A stretch of DNA of 64,000 bases, taken from positions 186,001 to 250,000 of the forward strand of contig NZ_OCNE01000001.1 in assembly GCF_900230195.1 (NCBI RefSeq). Reading direction: 5' to 3'. Both the position numbers and the translations under genes were made by a program. This DNA is from Streptomyces zhaozhouensis. GTDB taxonomy: Bacteria; Actinomycetota; Actinomycetes; Streptomycetales; Streptomycetaceae. Position 1 is the stretch's first letter. Every line of letters starts with the position of its first letter. Below the pieces are notes generated by a model, which worked only from the letters and a program-made list of their open reading frames with translations, did not search any database and was not told the origin of the DNA. This document shows, piece after piece, positions 21,089-29,459 of this stretch.

Positions 21089-22198
21089 CTACTTCTCGGT
21101 GCTGGCCTTGACGCTCTTCTCGTCGGCGTCGGCGTCGGCGTCAGCCGCCTCGGCGTCCGTGGCCGTGGCCGTGGCCGTGTCCTTGGCGAGGCCGTCGCCC
21201 CGGCCGGCGCCCTCCGGCTCGTCCGCCTTCTCGGTCTTCGCCGCCTTCTCGGGCGCCGCACCGGCGGACTCGCTGTCCTTCGGCTCGACGTCCTTCGCGG
21301 TGGCGTCCTTCGCGGTGGCGTCCTTCGGCTCGGCGGACTCGGCGCTCTCCGGGGCCGTCGGGTCGTCCGGCGACGGCTCGACGGCCTCCTCGCGGCCGGG
21401 GTGGCGGCGGGCGGAGACCACCAGGTAGGCGACGGCGCCGAGGAAGACGACGATCGACGTCCAGTTGTTGAGCCGCAGCCCGAGGAACTCGTGGGCCTCG
21501 TCGATCCGCAGGTACTCGATCCAGAACCGGCCCACCGTGTACGCCGCGACATAGAGCGCGAACGATCGCCCGTGGCCGAGCCGGAAGCGGCGGTCGGCCC
21601 AGATCACCAGCACGCCGACGCCCACGCACCACAGGGACTCGTAGAGGAAGGTCGGGTGGAACGTGTCATAAACACCCCGAAACTCTGGGGAAATGTTCTC
21701 CTCGTCGATATGAAGAGCCCAGGGCACATCGGTTGGACGACCGTAGAGCTCCTGGTTGAACCAGTTGCCCCAGCGGCCGATGGCCTGCGCGAACGCGATC
21801 CCCGGCGCGATCGCGTCCGCCATCGGCGGCAGCGCGATCCCCCGGCGGCGGCAGGCGACCCACGCGCCCAGCGCGCCACCGGCGATCGCGCCCCAGATGC
21901 CGATGCCGCCGTCCCAGATCTTGAACGCGTCGACGGGGTCGCGGCCCTCGTCGAAGTACAGCTGGTGGTCGGTGACGACGTGGTAGATCCGCGCGCCGAT
22001 CAGGCCGAACGGCACCGCCCAGACGGCGATGTCCGCGACCGTTCCCGGCTGCCCGCCGCGCTGCGTCCACCGCCGGCCGCCCAGCCAGATGGCCAGGAAG
22101 ACGCCGATGATGATGCATACCGCGTAGCCACGCAGCGGCAGCGGCCCCAGCTCGATCTCGCTGGTGCCCGGACTGGGGATTGAGGCAAGGATCTCCAT
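21089..22198 (-). CDS. lgt: Prolipoprotein diacylglyceryl transferase with long charged tail
   Basis: 369 residues; transfers diacylglyceryl to the lipobox Cys of prolipoproteins, so it matures the lipoproteins seen in this window. Seven membrane spans; conserved active-site segments GARIYHVVTD and IGRWGNWFNQELYGRP, and later HPTFLYESLW. Residues ~275-369 are an extra cytoplasmic Ala/Lys/Glu/Asp tail built of repeats (DATAKDATAKD; TATATATDAEAADADADAD). Tails of this kind are seen in some actinobacterial Lgt proteins and are not needed for catalysis as far as I know. ATG 22198. Confidence 0.95.
   Translation of the reverse strand: MEILASIPSPGTSEIELGPLPLRGYAVCIIIGVFLAIWLGGRRWTQRGGQPGTVADIAVWAVPFGLIGARIYHVVTDHQLYFDEGRDPVDAFKIWDGGIGIWGAIAGGALGAWVACRRRGIALPPMADAIAPGIAFAQAIGRWGNWFNQELYGRPTDVPWALHIDEENISPEFRGVYDTFHPTFLYESLWCVGVGVLVIWADRRFRLGHGRSFALYVAAYTVGRFWIEYLRIDEAHEFLGLRLNNWTSIVVFLGAVAYLVVSARRHPGREEAVEPSPDDPTAPESAESAEPKDATAKDATAKDVEPKDSESAGAAPEKAAKTEKADEPEGAGRGDGLAKDTATATATDAEAADADADADEKSVKASTEK
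21112..21330 (-). repeat. Short tandem repeats encoding the Lgt tail
   Basis: Runs of gtcggc (about 21120-21140), gtggcc (about 21159-21178) and a 15-bp unit gcggtggcgtccttc (about 21297-21327) make the charged tail. These are candidate length-variable tracts. Confidence 0.6.
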
Positions 22199-22304
22199 GG
22201 TGCAGCCGACGCTACCACCGGGCCGCGCGCGAGGGCTGAACTAGGCCGCCCCACCGGCCGATCGTGGACCCTGGCGCCCCGACCGACACCGCCGCCGGGG
22301 CGGC

Positions 22305-23045
22305 TCAGCCGGCCAGCTCCGCGACGCTGTCGCGGAGGAACTCCGGCGTCAGGGGGTCACCGCCCTGGCCCATCCGCTCGCCGTTGAGCAGCACCGTCGG
22401 GGTCGCGTTGAAGTCGCCGTCCAGGAAGTCCGCGTTGGAACGGCTGGCCCAGTCGTCGTGCGTGCCGTCCTGGACGCAGGAGCGGAACGCGTCGTTGTCC
22501 AGCGCGTCGACGTCCCTGGCCAGGTCGATCAGCCGGGACTTGTCGGCGAAGGCGTCGTCCGTCTCGGCCGGCTGGTTCTGGAAGAGGAGGTCGTGGTATT
22601 CCGGGAAGGCCCCCTGGTCGCGGGCGCAGGCCGCCGCGTTGGCCGCGTAGCGGGAGCCGTTGCCCCGCATGTTGCCGTCGATGATGGTGACCAGGTGGTA
22701 GTCGACACGGAGCTGGCCGGACTCGGTCAGCTCGTTGATCGTCGACCGGAAGGCGTTCTCGAACTGCGCGCAGGCGGGGCAGCGGAAGTCCTCGTAGATC
22801 GTCAGCACCGCCGGCGCCTCGCGCTCCCCGACGGTGATGGGCTCGGCCGCCGGGCCCGCGTTGTCGTCGTCGCTGCCGTCGCCGGCCGCCAGGAAGCCGG
22901 CTCCGGCGGCGATGGCCAGGACCAGCGCGGCGATGCCGCCGATCTTCACCAGCCGCAGCCGCCGCTCCCCGGCGCGCTGCCGTTCGCGTTCCTCCCGCAG
23001 TCGCTCCCTGGCGCTGCGCTGTGCCTCTCGATTCCGTGCGCTCAC
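22305..23045 (-). CDS. Membrane-anchored DsbA-like thioredoxin-fold protein
   Basis: About 246 residues. A very basic, Glu/Arg-rich cytoplasmic start (REAQRSARERLREERERQRAGERRLR) precedes one membrane span (VKIGGIAALVLAIAAGAGFLA) and an extracellular thioredoxin-fold domain: PAVLTIYEDFRCPACAQFENAF with the CPAC active site, a helical insert, and TPTVLLNGERM with the cis-Pro. Likely a thiol-disulfide oxidoreductase of exported proteins. GTG 23045 has only a weak ribosome-binding site. Downstream of it on the same strand is lgt. Confidence 0.88.
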   Translation of the reverse strand: MSARNREAQRSARERLREERERQRAGERRLRLVKIGGIAALVLAIAAGAGFLAAGDGSDDDNAGPAAEPITVGEREAPAVLTIYEDFRCPACAQFENAFRSTINELTESGQLRVDYHLVTIIDGNMRGNGSRYAANAAACARDQGAFPEYHDLLFQNQPAETDDAFADKSRLIDLARDVDALDNDAFRSCVQDGTHDDWASRSNADFLDGDFNATPTVLLNGERMGQGGDPLTPEFLRDSVAELAG

Positions 23046-23147
23046 GCCTGGCCAAACGACACCGGGGCGGCCAGGACACGCCCCGGAACGGGCGCGTCCG
23101 GCCGGGCGACCCGGTGACGCGGCACGGTTCGTCTCGTTTGTCCCGGT

Positions 23148-24617
23148 GTGAGATCTCCGAGCGTTGAGCCAGCGGGCGTGCGACAGCCGCCCAGAGAACA
23201 GGTCGGTACCCGGGTGGAGGCGGTGGAGCCGCCGGTGCCCGATCCGCCGGACGCGGGATGGCGCGGGGAGTGGGTGGCGGCGGCCGTCGCCGCCGTGCTC
23301 TTCGCCGCGTCGGCGGTGATCGGCACGGCCCTCAACGACGGCGACCGGCTGCGCCTCCAGTCGCCGCCGCTGCTGGCGAGCTGGGCGCCGCACGTGGGTC
23401 CCGGCACCGTGCCGGCACTGCTGCTGGCGGGGCTCGGGGTGCTCTACGGGCCGGCGCTGGCGCGACGGCTGCCGTGGCGCTGGCTGCTGGCGGCGAGCTG
23501 GGCGGGGTCGACGGGGTGGCTGCTCACGCTGGCCTGGATCGACGGCTGGCACCGGGGGGTGGTCAACAACCTGGAGACCAAGCACGAGTATCTGCGCTCG
23601 GTCGGCGAGGTCAACGCGATGCCGGGGTGGGGGCACTTCCTCGAGGGGTTCGTCGACCGCATCCCGATCGACGCGGTGGACAACTGGCCGGCGCACGTGG
23701 CGGGGCATCCGCCGGGCGCCACGCTGACGTTCGCGCTGCTGGACCGGATCGGGCTGCACGGCGGGATCTGGGCGTCGCTGTTCTGCGTGGTGTGGGCGGC
23801 GACCATCCCGGCCGCCGTGCTGCTCACCGTGCGGCTGCTCTCCGGGGAGCGGCTGGCGCGGCGGGCGGCGCCGTTCCTGGTGCTGGCGCCCGCGGCGGTG
23901 TGGCTCGGGGTCTCGGCGGACGCGTACTTCGCCGCGGTCGCCGCGTGGGCGGTGGCGCTGCTGGCGCTGGCGGGGCGCGGCGCGCGGCGCGGGCCGGGGT
24001 GGCGTTGGCGCGGGGCGGCCCTCGGCTCCGGGGTGCTCTTCGGGCTGCTGTGCTACCTGTCCTACGGGCTGACGCTGATGGCGCTGGTCGGCGTCGCGGT
24101 GCTGGCGCTGACCAGGACGTGGCGGCCGTTGCCCTATGTGCTGCTGGGGGTGGCGGCCTGGGTGGCGGTCTTCACCGCGGGCGGCTTCTGGTGGTACGAG
24201 GGGTACCAGGTGCTGGTGGACCGCTACTTCGCGGGCGCCGGCGGGCAACGCCCCTACGGTTACTTCGTCTGGGCGAATCTCGCGGCCCAGGTGTTGACGG
24301 TGGGGCTGGCGACGGCGGCGGCGCTGTGGCAGTGGGGGCCCCGACTCGCCGGCGCGCTGCGGGAGTTGGCGCCGGGGCGCCCGGTGGTGCGCGGGTACCG
24401 GGCGCTGGTGGTGCTGTCGGGTTCGGCGCTGGGCGCGCTGCTGGTGGCCGACCTGTCGGGGATGAGCAAGGCGGAGACGGAACGGATCTGGCTGCCGTTC
24501 GTGATGTGGCTGCTGCCGCTGACGGCGCTGCTGCCGCCGCGGCGGGCGCGGTGGTGGCTGGTCGCGCAGGTGGTGATGGCGCTACTGGTCAACCACCTCT
24601 ACCGGACCACCTGGTAG
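23148..24617 (+). CDS. Polytopic membrane protein, possible lipid-linked glycosyltransferase
   Basis: 489 residues with about ten or more hydrophobic spans and large loops. After span 2-4 there is an extracytoplasmic segment (NNLETKHEYLRSVGEVNAMPGWGHFLEGF, WPAHVAGHPPGATLTFALLDRIG) whose His-Pro-Pro-Gly and acidic residues recall GT-C fold membrane glycosyltransferases. No firm family match can be made by eye. The end KAETERIWLPFVMWLLPLTALLPPRRARWW is also typical of such proteins. GTG 23148. It diverges from the DsbA-like gene and converges with a gene cluster carrying two glycosyltransferases, which supports a role in surface glycoconjugate assembly. Confidence 0.75.
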   Translation: MRSPSVEPAGVRQPPREQVGTRVEAVEPPVPDPPDAGWRGEWVAAAVAAVLFAASAVIGTALNDGDRLRLQSPPLLASWAPHVGPGTVPALLLAGLGVLYGPALARRLPWRWLLAASWAGSTGWLLTLAWIDGWHRGVVNNLETKHEYLRSVGEVNAMPGWGHFLEGFVDRIPIDAVDNWPAHVAGHPPGATLTFALLDRIGLHGGIWASLFCVVWAATIPAAVLLTVRLLSGERLARRAAPFLVLAPAAVWLGVSADAYFAAVAAWAVALLALAGRGARRGPGWRWRGAALGSGVLFGLLCYLSYGLTLMALVGVAVLALTRTWRPLPYVLLGVAAWVAVFTAGGFWWYEGYQVLVDRYFAGAGGQRPYGYFVWANLAAQVLTVGLATAAALWQWGPRLAGALRELAPGRPVVRGYRALVVLSGSALGALLVADLSGMSKAETERIWLPFVMWLLPLTALLPPRRARWWLVAQVVMALLVNHLYRTTW

Positions 24618-24671
24618 CCCCTCGCGGGGGCGGGTTCGTCCCCGGCCCGCCAGGGGCGGACCGGGGGTGGG

Positions 24672-25328
24672 TCAGCCCCGGCGCAGCGCCAGGAACGCGC
24701 GGGACCCGGCCGTCCAGTGGGCGACCGGGTCCCAGCCGGCCGCCTCCGCGTGGGAGCAGAGCGCCCGGGCGCCGACCCGGGCCCAGGGGAACGCGGGGCT
24801 GGTACCGCCCCGGCCGTCGTCGAGCCAGGCCAGAAACCGCTCGTCCACCTCGGTGTCCGCCGCCTCCACCAGCAGCAGCCCGCCGGGCGTCGCCAGTTGG
24901 CCCAGACGGCGCAGGAGCGTCGGCGGGTCACCGCCGATGCCGACGTTGCCGTCCATCAGCAGCAGGCTGTCCCAGCCGCCCTCGTCGGGGAGCGCGTCGA
25001 AGACTGAGGCGTGCAGCGCGACCCCGCCGTGGTCGCGGGTGTGCCGCACGGCCGCCCAGGCGGTGTCGATGCCGAGCGCTCTGGCGGCCCGCCCGGCCAG
25101 CGCCGCCACCATGCGGCCCGGTCCGCAGCCCACGTCGAGCACGGTGCCCACGCAGCGGTCGAGCACGGTGCGGTCGGCGGCGTCGGGGCGGGCGCACCAG
25201 CGTTCGACCTCCAGGCGCAGCCGGTGGCCGTCGGAACGGCGCAGGAAGAGCGGGCCCCGGCCGGCGCGCAGCGCCAGCGTGTAGGGGTCGGTCGACCAGG
25301 CGGTCGTGGTCGCGGCCGTCGTCGTCAT
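24672..25328 (-). CDS. SAM-dependent class I methyltransferase
   Basis: 218 residues. Motif I is TVLDVGCGPGRMVAALAGR, followed by ALGIDTAWAAVRHTRD and DSLLLMDGNVGIGGDPPTLLRRLGQLATPGGLLLVEA. The ATG at 25328 overlaps the stop of the preceding transferase gene (ATGA), so it is the last gene of a three-gene operon: family-2 glycosyltransferase, DUF2064 protein, methyltransferase. Substrate unknown; the operon suggests a glycosylated or lipid-linked product. Confidence 0.87.
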   Translation of the reverse strand: MTTTAATTTAWSTDPYTLALRAGRGPLFLRRSDGHRLRLEVERWCARPDAADRTVLDRCVGTVLDVGCGPGRMVAALAGRAARALGIDTAWAAVRHTRDHGGVALHASVFDALPDEGGWDSLLLMDGNVGIGGDPPTLLRRLGQLATPGGLLLVEAADTEVDERFLAWLDDGRGGTSPAFPWARVGARALCSHAEAAGWDPVAHWTAGSRAFLALRRG

Positions 25329-25990
25329 CGGTTCCGGCCCCCCGCCACGGGCCCGGGCGCCAGCCGCGCGTGGGCGGCGGCGAACCGTCCACCGGGTCGC
25401 GCGGCGGCGACCTCGGCCGCGTCGGCGGCCGTGTCCACGTCGCGCAGCGGCGGCAGGGCGCGCACGTCGAGACCGGCCTCGCGGAGCCGCAGCCGCTGGA
25501 GGCGGCCGGTGTCGGGTGTCGACATCGGCACGCCGAGCACCAGGTCGGGGCGCGGCTCGGCGAGGCCGAGGGCCCAGAAGCCGCCGTCCTCGGCGGGACC
25601 GAACCAGGCGCGCCCCGGCGGCCAGCTGTCGGGCCCGGTGGCCGGGGCCAGCAGCTGGGGGGTCAGTTGCGGGGTGTCCATGCCCACCAGCAGGGTGGGC
25701 CCGGTACACCCGGCGAACGCGGCCGCGATCCGCCGGTCGAGGCCGCCGCCGCACTGCGGCACCACGGCGTAGCCGGGCGGCAGCCACGGCCCGGGGCGGC
25801 CCTGGAGCACCAGCACCCGCCGGGGCGCGGGGACCCGCAGCAGCGTGGCGAGGGTGTCGGCGAGCGCCGCCTCGGCGAGCGCGGCCGCCTCCTCCGGGGT
25901 GAACGGCGGCGTCAACCGCGTCTTGACCCGCCCGGGGACGGGCTCCTTGGCGATGACCAGCAGCGTGGGGCCGGCCGGCGAAGTGCTCAC
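25325..25990 (-). CDS. TIGR04282/DUF2064 glycosyltransferase-like protein
   Basis: 221 residues of the GT-A/nucleotidyltransferase-like DUF2064 family: LLVIAKEPVPGRVKTRLTPPFTPEEAAALAEAALADT, then LLVGMDTPQLTPQLL and the AWFGPAEDGGFWALGLAEP signature. The family is named after arsenosugar clusters but occurs widely without arsenic genes, and none are seen here. GTG 25990 overlaps the glycosyltransferase stop (GTGA). Likely handles a nucleotide sugar; exact reaction unknown. Confidence 0.85.
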   Translation of the reverse strand: MSTSPAGPTLLVIAKEPVPGRVKTRLTPPFTPEEAAALAEAALADTLATLLRVPAPRRVLVLQGRPGPWLPPGYAVVPQCGGGLDRRIAAAFAGCTGPTLLVGMDTPQLTPQLLAPATGPDSWPPGRAWFGPAEDGGFWALGLAEPRPDLVLGVPMSTPDTGRLQRLRLREAGLDVRALPPLRDVDTAADAAEVAAARPGGRFAAAHARLAPGPVAGGRNR

Positions 25991-26652
25991 TTCAGTACCT
26001 CCCGCATGTCGTGCACGGCGTGCCAGGTCCCGCGCCAGGTGCCGGTCACCTTGGAGGCGCCGACGCGGGTCCGGTAGGGCACCTCGGTCTCCACCACCCG
26101 CCAGCCGGCGTCGACGGCGCCCACCACCATCTGGAGCGGGTAGCCGCTGCGCCGGTCGGTCAGGTCCAGGGCCAGCAGGGCCTGTCTGCGGGCCACCCGC
26201 ATCGGCCCGAGATCGCGCAGGCGCAGCCCGGTGCGGCGGCGCACCAGCCGGGAGAGCGCCTGGTTGCCGACCCTGGCGTGCAGCGGCCAGGCGCCCCGGT
26301 CGGTCGGGCGGCGGCGGGCCAGCACCAGGTCGGCCTCGCCGCGCGCCACCGGGGCCGCGACCCGCGGCAGTTCGCCCGGGTCGAGGGTCGCGTCGCAGTC
26401 GCAGAACGCCACCAGCTCGGCGGTGGCGGCCAGCAGCCCGGCGTGGCAGGCGGCGCCGAAGCCGCGGCGCGGCTCGAACACCACGTGGGCGCCCAGCCGT
26501 TCGGCGATCCGGGCGGAGCCGTCGGTCGAGCCGTTGTCCACCACGACGGCCCGCCAGCCCTCGGGGACCCGGTCGAGGACCCACGGCAGCGCCTCGGCCT
26601 CGTTCAGGCAGGGCAGCACCAGGTCGCCCTGCGGGGATGAATGGTTGGTCAC
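25987..26652 (-). CDS. Family 2 glycosyltransferase
   Basis: 221 residues. GT-A fold features: DLVLPCLNEAEALPWVLDRVP, VVDNGSTDGSARIAERLGA, GFGAACHAGLLAATAELVAFCDCDATLDPGEL (the DxD-like DCDAT), and DLVLARRRPTDRGAWPLHARVGNQALSRLVRRRTGLRLRDLGPMRVARR, which resembles dolichyl-phosphate-sugar synthases. No C-terminal membrane domain. GTG 26652 is chosen (AGGG about 11 bases upstream); GTG 26661 is an alternative. First gene of the three-gene operon. Confidence 0.87.
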   Translation of the reverse strand: MTNHSSPQGDLVLPCLNEAEALPWVLDRVPEGWRAVVVDNGSTDGSARIAERLGAHVVFEPRRGFGAACHAGLLAATAELVAFCDCDATLDPGELPRVAAPVARGEADLVLARRRPTDRGAWPLHARVGNQALSRLVRRRTGLRLRDLGPMRVARRQALLALDLTDRRSGYPLQMVVGAVDAGWRVVETEVPYRTRVGASKVTGTWRGTWHAVHDMREVLK

Positions 26653-27003
26653 CCCGCACACCCTACGAAGACATTCGCCGTATACCTGGACAACACCGCT
26701 GATAAAACCCGGCGTTCGATTCCTCGCGTCGCGGCCGGCGCCCGGGGCGCGCGACGGGCGCAGGTGTGCCGGGGAGTGTGTCCCGCCGCCGGGGGCGGGT
26801 GGGGGACGCGCGGGCCAACGCGCCGGCCATGCCACTCGAAGCGGTGGTTTTCCTCCCCCGGAACGACGCCCGCATCGGTGAACCGGCGGGCGGCCGAGGA
26901 AAGACCGGCGGAGGAACGGCGAAGGCCCCGCGAAGGACCGGCGGGAAAATCCCACCCCCGCCGGGCGGTTCGCGGCCGGCGTGGGCAGGCGGGGAGCGGG
27001 GGC
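26653..27003. other. 351-bp intergenic region between glycosyltransferase operon and epimerase
   Basis: No credible gene. Near the operon start the minus strand has TTATCA, 15 bases, TATACG (about 26674-26700), a possible promoter in an AT-richer patch. The far end holds the epimerase terminator; the middle is GC-rich and featureless. Confidence 0.45.
26951..26985 (-). terminator. Terminator after the epimerase gene
   Basis: CCCA (26951-26954) and CGCCGG (26959-26964) pair with CCGGCG (26976-26981) and TGGG (26982-26985) around an 11-base loop; on the minus strand GATTTTCCC follows directly, giving a short U-run. Confidence 0.6.
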
Positions 27004-28053
27004 TCAGACGGCGCGCAGCGGGGCGTTCGCGAAGCGGGTCACGCCCTCCTCGAACCCGACGCGGGGCGACCAGTTCAGCTCCTTGTGGAGCCGGGCCGAC
27101 GAGGCGGTGATGTGCCGCACGTCGCCGAGCCGGTACGCGCCGGTGACCTCGGGCGCGGGGCCGCCGCGCGCCGCCGACAGGGCCGCGGCCAGCTCCCCGA
27201 CGGTGTGCGGCTGCCCGCTGCCGGTGTTGTAGGCCCGCACGCTGCCGGCGCGCCGGTCGGCGAGGGCGGCCAGCGCCACCGCGTTGGCCCTGGCGACGTC
27301 CGTGACATGGACGAAGTCCCGCCGCTGCGCGCCGTCTTCGAAGACCCGCGGCGGCTGGCCCGCCTCCAGCGACGAGCGGAAGAACGCCGCGACCCCCGCG
27401 TAGGGCGTGTCGCGCGGCATCCGGTCGCCGTAGACGTTGTGGTAGCGCAGCACGGTCGCCCGCCCTCCGACGTCCCGCGCCCAGGCCGAGGCCAGGTTCT
27501 CCTGGGCCAGCTTGGTGGCGGCGTAGACGCTGCGCGGGTCGACGGGCTCGTCCTCCTCGACCAGCCCGGGGACCAGCGGCGCGCCGCACTCCGGGCACGG
27601 GGGCTCGAAGCGCCCCACGTCCAGGTCGGCCACCCGGCGCGGACCCGGCCTGACCTGACCGTGCCGCAGGCAGTCGTAACGGCCCTCGCCGTAGACCACC
27701 ATCGAGCCGGCCAGCAGCAGGTCGCGCACCCCGGCGTCGACCATCGCGGCCAGCAGCCCGGCCGTGCCCAGGTCGTTGACGGCGACATACTCGGGCGCGT
27801 CCGAGAAGTCCTTGCCGAGGCCGACCATGGCGGCCTGGTGGCAGACCGCGTCCATCCCCGGCAGCGCGCGGGCCAGCGCCTGCGGGTCGCGGATGTCCGC
27901 GCGGACCCAGGGGACTTGTGCGAAGGGCTCGCCCGGCACGGGCGGGCGGATATCGAGCACCGTCGGCTCGTGGCCGGCGGTCAGCAACTCTTCCACGATG
28001 TGCGAGCCGATGAAACCGGCTCCTCCGGTGACCAGTACACGCATAACGGTCAC
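27004..28053 (-). CDS. NAD-dependent sugar epimerase, dTDP-L-rhamnose 4-epimerase-like
   Basis: 349 residues, extended short-chain dehydrogenase fold: RVLVTGGAGFIGSHIVEELL (NAD loop), GSMVVYGEG with the active Ser region, and SVYAATKLAQE (YxxxK). Between them lies an inserted Cys-containing segment (RYDCLRHGQVRPGPR, FEPPCPECGAPLVP), a feature I associate with dTDP-L-rhamnose 4-epimerases. GTG 28053 has AGGG six bases upstream; ATG 28044 is an alternative. Single gene with its own terminator, next to the glycosyltransferase operon, so it may supply a nucleotide sugar to it. Substrate assignment is inference. Confidence 0.85.
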   Translation of the reverse strand: MTVMRVLVTGGAGFIGSHIVEELLTAGHEPTVLDIRPPVPGEPFAQVPWVRADIRDPQALARALPGMDAVCHQAAMVGLGKDFSDAPEYVAVNDLGTAGLLAAMVDAGVRDLLLAGSMVVYGEGRYDCLRHGQVRPGPRRVADLDVGRFEPPCPECGAPLVPGLVEEDEPVDPRSVYAATKLAQENLASAWARDVGGRATVLRYHNVYGDRMPRDTPYAGVAAFFRSSLEAGQPPRVFEDGAQRRDFVHVTDVARANAVALAALADRRAGSVRAYNTGSGQPHTVGELAAALSAARGGPAPEVTGAYRLGDVRHITASSARLHKELNWSPRVGFEEGVTRFANAPLRAV

Positions 28054-28105
28054 GCTAGGCCCTTGTCGGGCGATACCGGCGGATTACCGCGCGCCGCGCC
28101 CGAGT

Positions 28106-28143
28106 CGCCCGCCGGCCGGGCGAACTCCCCGGCGCGGCCGGGG
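28106..28143 (-). terminator. Tandem hairpins after the DUF1266 gene
   Basis: CGCCCG (28106-28111) / CGGGCG (28117-28122), and CCCCGGC (28127-28133) / GCCGGGG (28137-28143). Both lie within 50 bases of the stop of the gene at 28153. Confidence 0.55.
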
Positions 28144-28152
28144 CGTCCGCGC

Positions 28153-29370
28153 TCAGCGCTCGGTCAGGTCGACCGCCGGCTGCTCCCAGGGGACGCTCAG
28201 CCAGGGGCTCTCCGGGTCGGTCGTCAGGATGCGGAAGACGTCGACCATCTCCGTGTACCAGTCGCCGAACTCCTCGCTGTCGAAGTGCAGACAGCGCCCC
28301 AGCACATAGCCGGCGGCGAACTCGCCCCACGAGTCGTAGACCTGGCGCGCCCCCTCGCCGGCCCGCAGCACCGCCTGCTCGGTCTCGTGCGGCTCGGCGA
28401 AGCGCGCGCCCAGGCCCCAACGCGCCATGCAGGAGGCCCGCCCCATGTCCCAGGCGAGGACGGAACGCACGCAGCCGTCGTCGGTCAGCAGCCCGTCGGC
28501 GCGGAACCGGGACTCGTACCGCAGCACCTGGCCGATCAGCTCGTGGGCCAGCGCGATGTCGGCGTCCAGGTCGAACTCGGGCGGCCGGCCCGTGCGGTCC
28601 ACCACCTCGGCGGTGCGGGAGAGCAGCACCCGCTCGGCCGCCTCCCGCCAGGCCACCGGGTTCGGGGTCGCCCCGTACTCCCGGACCATCGCCTGCCGCA
28701 CCCGCAGCACGAACTCCCAGGCGGGCGAGATGACCTGACCGCCCAGCAGCCGGCGCAGTATCTCCTGCCACTGCGCCCGGTTCCCCACGCCCCACCAGGA
28801 GCGCAGCAGCTCCTTCTCCTCGGTGTAGCCGCCGCTCTGCCAGCCCATGTGGTTCCAGATGGCCGCGTTGTTCACCATCAGCAGGGCGCCGCAGGCCAGA
28901 CCGTGCGCCATGGGGCCGCCGCGGTGCCCCGTCCAGAGCGTCTTCAGCTGGCGCTCCTCGGCGCCGTGCTTCGCCTGCCGCTTCCACTTGCGCGGCTCGG
29001 CCGGCAGCAGCGTCTCCACCGGGGTGCCCGGGTTGACCGCGAGCCAACGCGCCGGCCGGGGCCAGTACTTCGCGAGGTCGGCCAGCGAGGAACGCTCGAA
29101 GACCCCGTCGTCGACGGGCGGCGGCAGCATCCCCCGGGTGTAGACGGGCAAACACAGCCCCTTGACCTCGGGGTGGTGGAACGGGCTGAACCGCAGCCGT
29201 CCCGGCACCGCGTCCGCCAGATCACGCGACGTGGGCAGAAAGAGGTCGGTGCCCGCCACGACCTCGAAGTACGCCGGCCAGTCCGCCTGGAGCCCCGCCT
29301 GGTAGAGCCGCTCCTCCACGGTGGTCGGCGGCTGCCAGGCTATGTCCTCCGCGGTCCCCTCGATCCCCAT
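28153..29370 (-). CDS. DUF1266-containing protein
   Basis: 405 residues. The C-terminal ~200 residues fit DUF1266: LLRSWWGVGNRAQWQEILRRLLGG, LAWDMGRASCMARWGLGARFAEPHETEQAVL and ARQVYDSWGEFAAGYVLGRCLHF. The N-terminal half (YQAGLQADWPAYFEVVAGTDLFLPTSRD, VKGLCLPVYTRGMLPPPVDDG) resembles SseB-like domains. Function unknown; DUF1266 is common in actinobacteria and sometimes linked to stress or secretion systems. ATG 29370 has no good ribosome-binding site, but TACAGT lies six bases upstream, so the mRNA may be leaderless. The start at 29418 is less likely. Confidence 0.8.
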   Translation of the reverse strand: MGIEGTAEDIAWQPPTTVEERLYQAGLQADWPAYFEVVAGTDLFLPTSRDLADAVPGRLRFSPFHHPEVKGLCLPVYTRGMLPPPVDDGVFERSSLADLAKYWPRPARWLAVNPGTPVETLLPAEPRKWKRQAKHGAEERQLKTLWTGHRGGPMAHGLACGALLMVNNAAIWNHMGWQSGGYTEEKELLRSWWGVGNRAQWQEILRRLLGGQVISPAWEFVLRVRQAMVREYGATPNPVAWREAAERVLLSRTAEVVDRTGRPPEFDLDADIALAHELIGQVLRYESRFRADGLLTDDGCVRSVLAWDMGRASCMARWGLGARFAEPHETEQAVLRAGEGARQVYDSWGEFAAGYVLGRCLHFDSEEFGDWYTEMVDVFRILTTDPESPWLSVPWEQPAVDLTER

Positions 29371-29459
29371 GGACCGACTGTACCGGTCGGGTCCGGGGGC
29401 CGGGGCGCGGGCGCTCACGGCACCGCGCCCCGGCTGGGCGTTTCACGCCATCGCGCGCC

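Noticed and set aside
25325-25990. Arsenosugar biosynthesis role for the DUF2064 protein
   Set aside because: The family name alone suggests it; no arsenic methyltransferase, radical SAM or resistance gene is nearby.
26695-26735. tRNA-like T-loop (GTTCGATTCC) in the gap before the glycosyltransferase operon
   Set aside because: The flanking stems do not pair and no acceptor or anticodon arm can be built, so neither a tRNA nor an attachment-site remnant can be supported.
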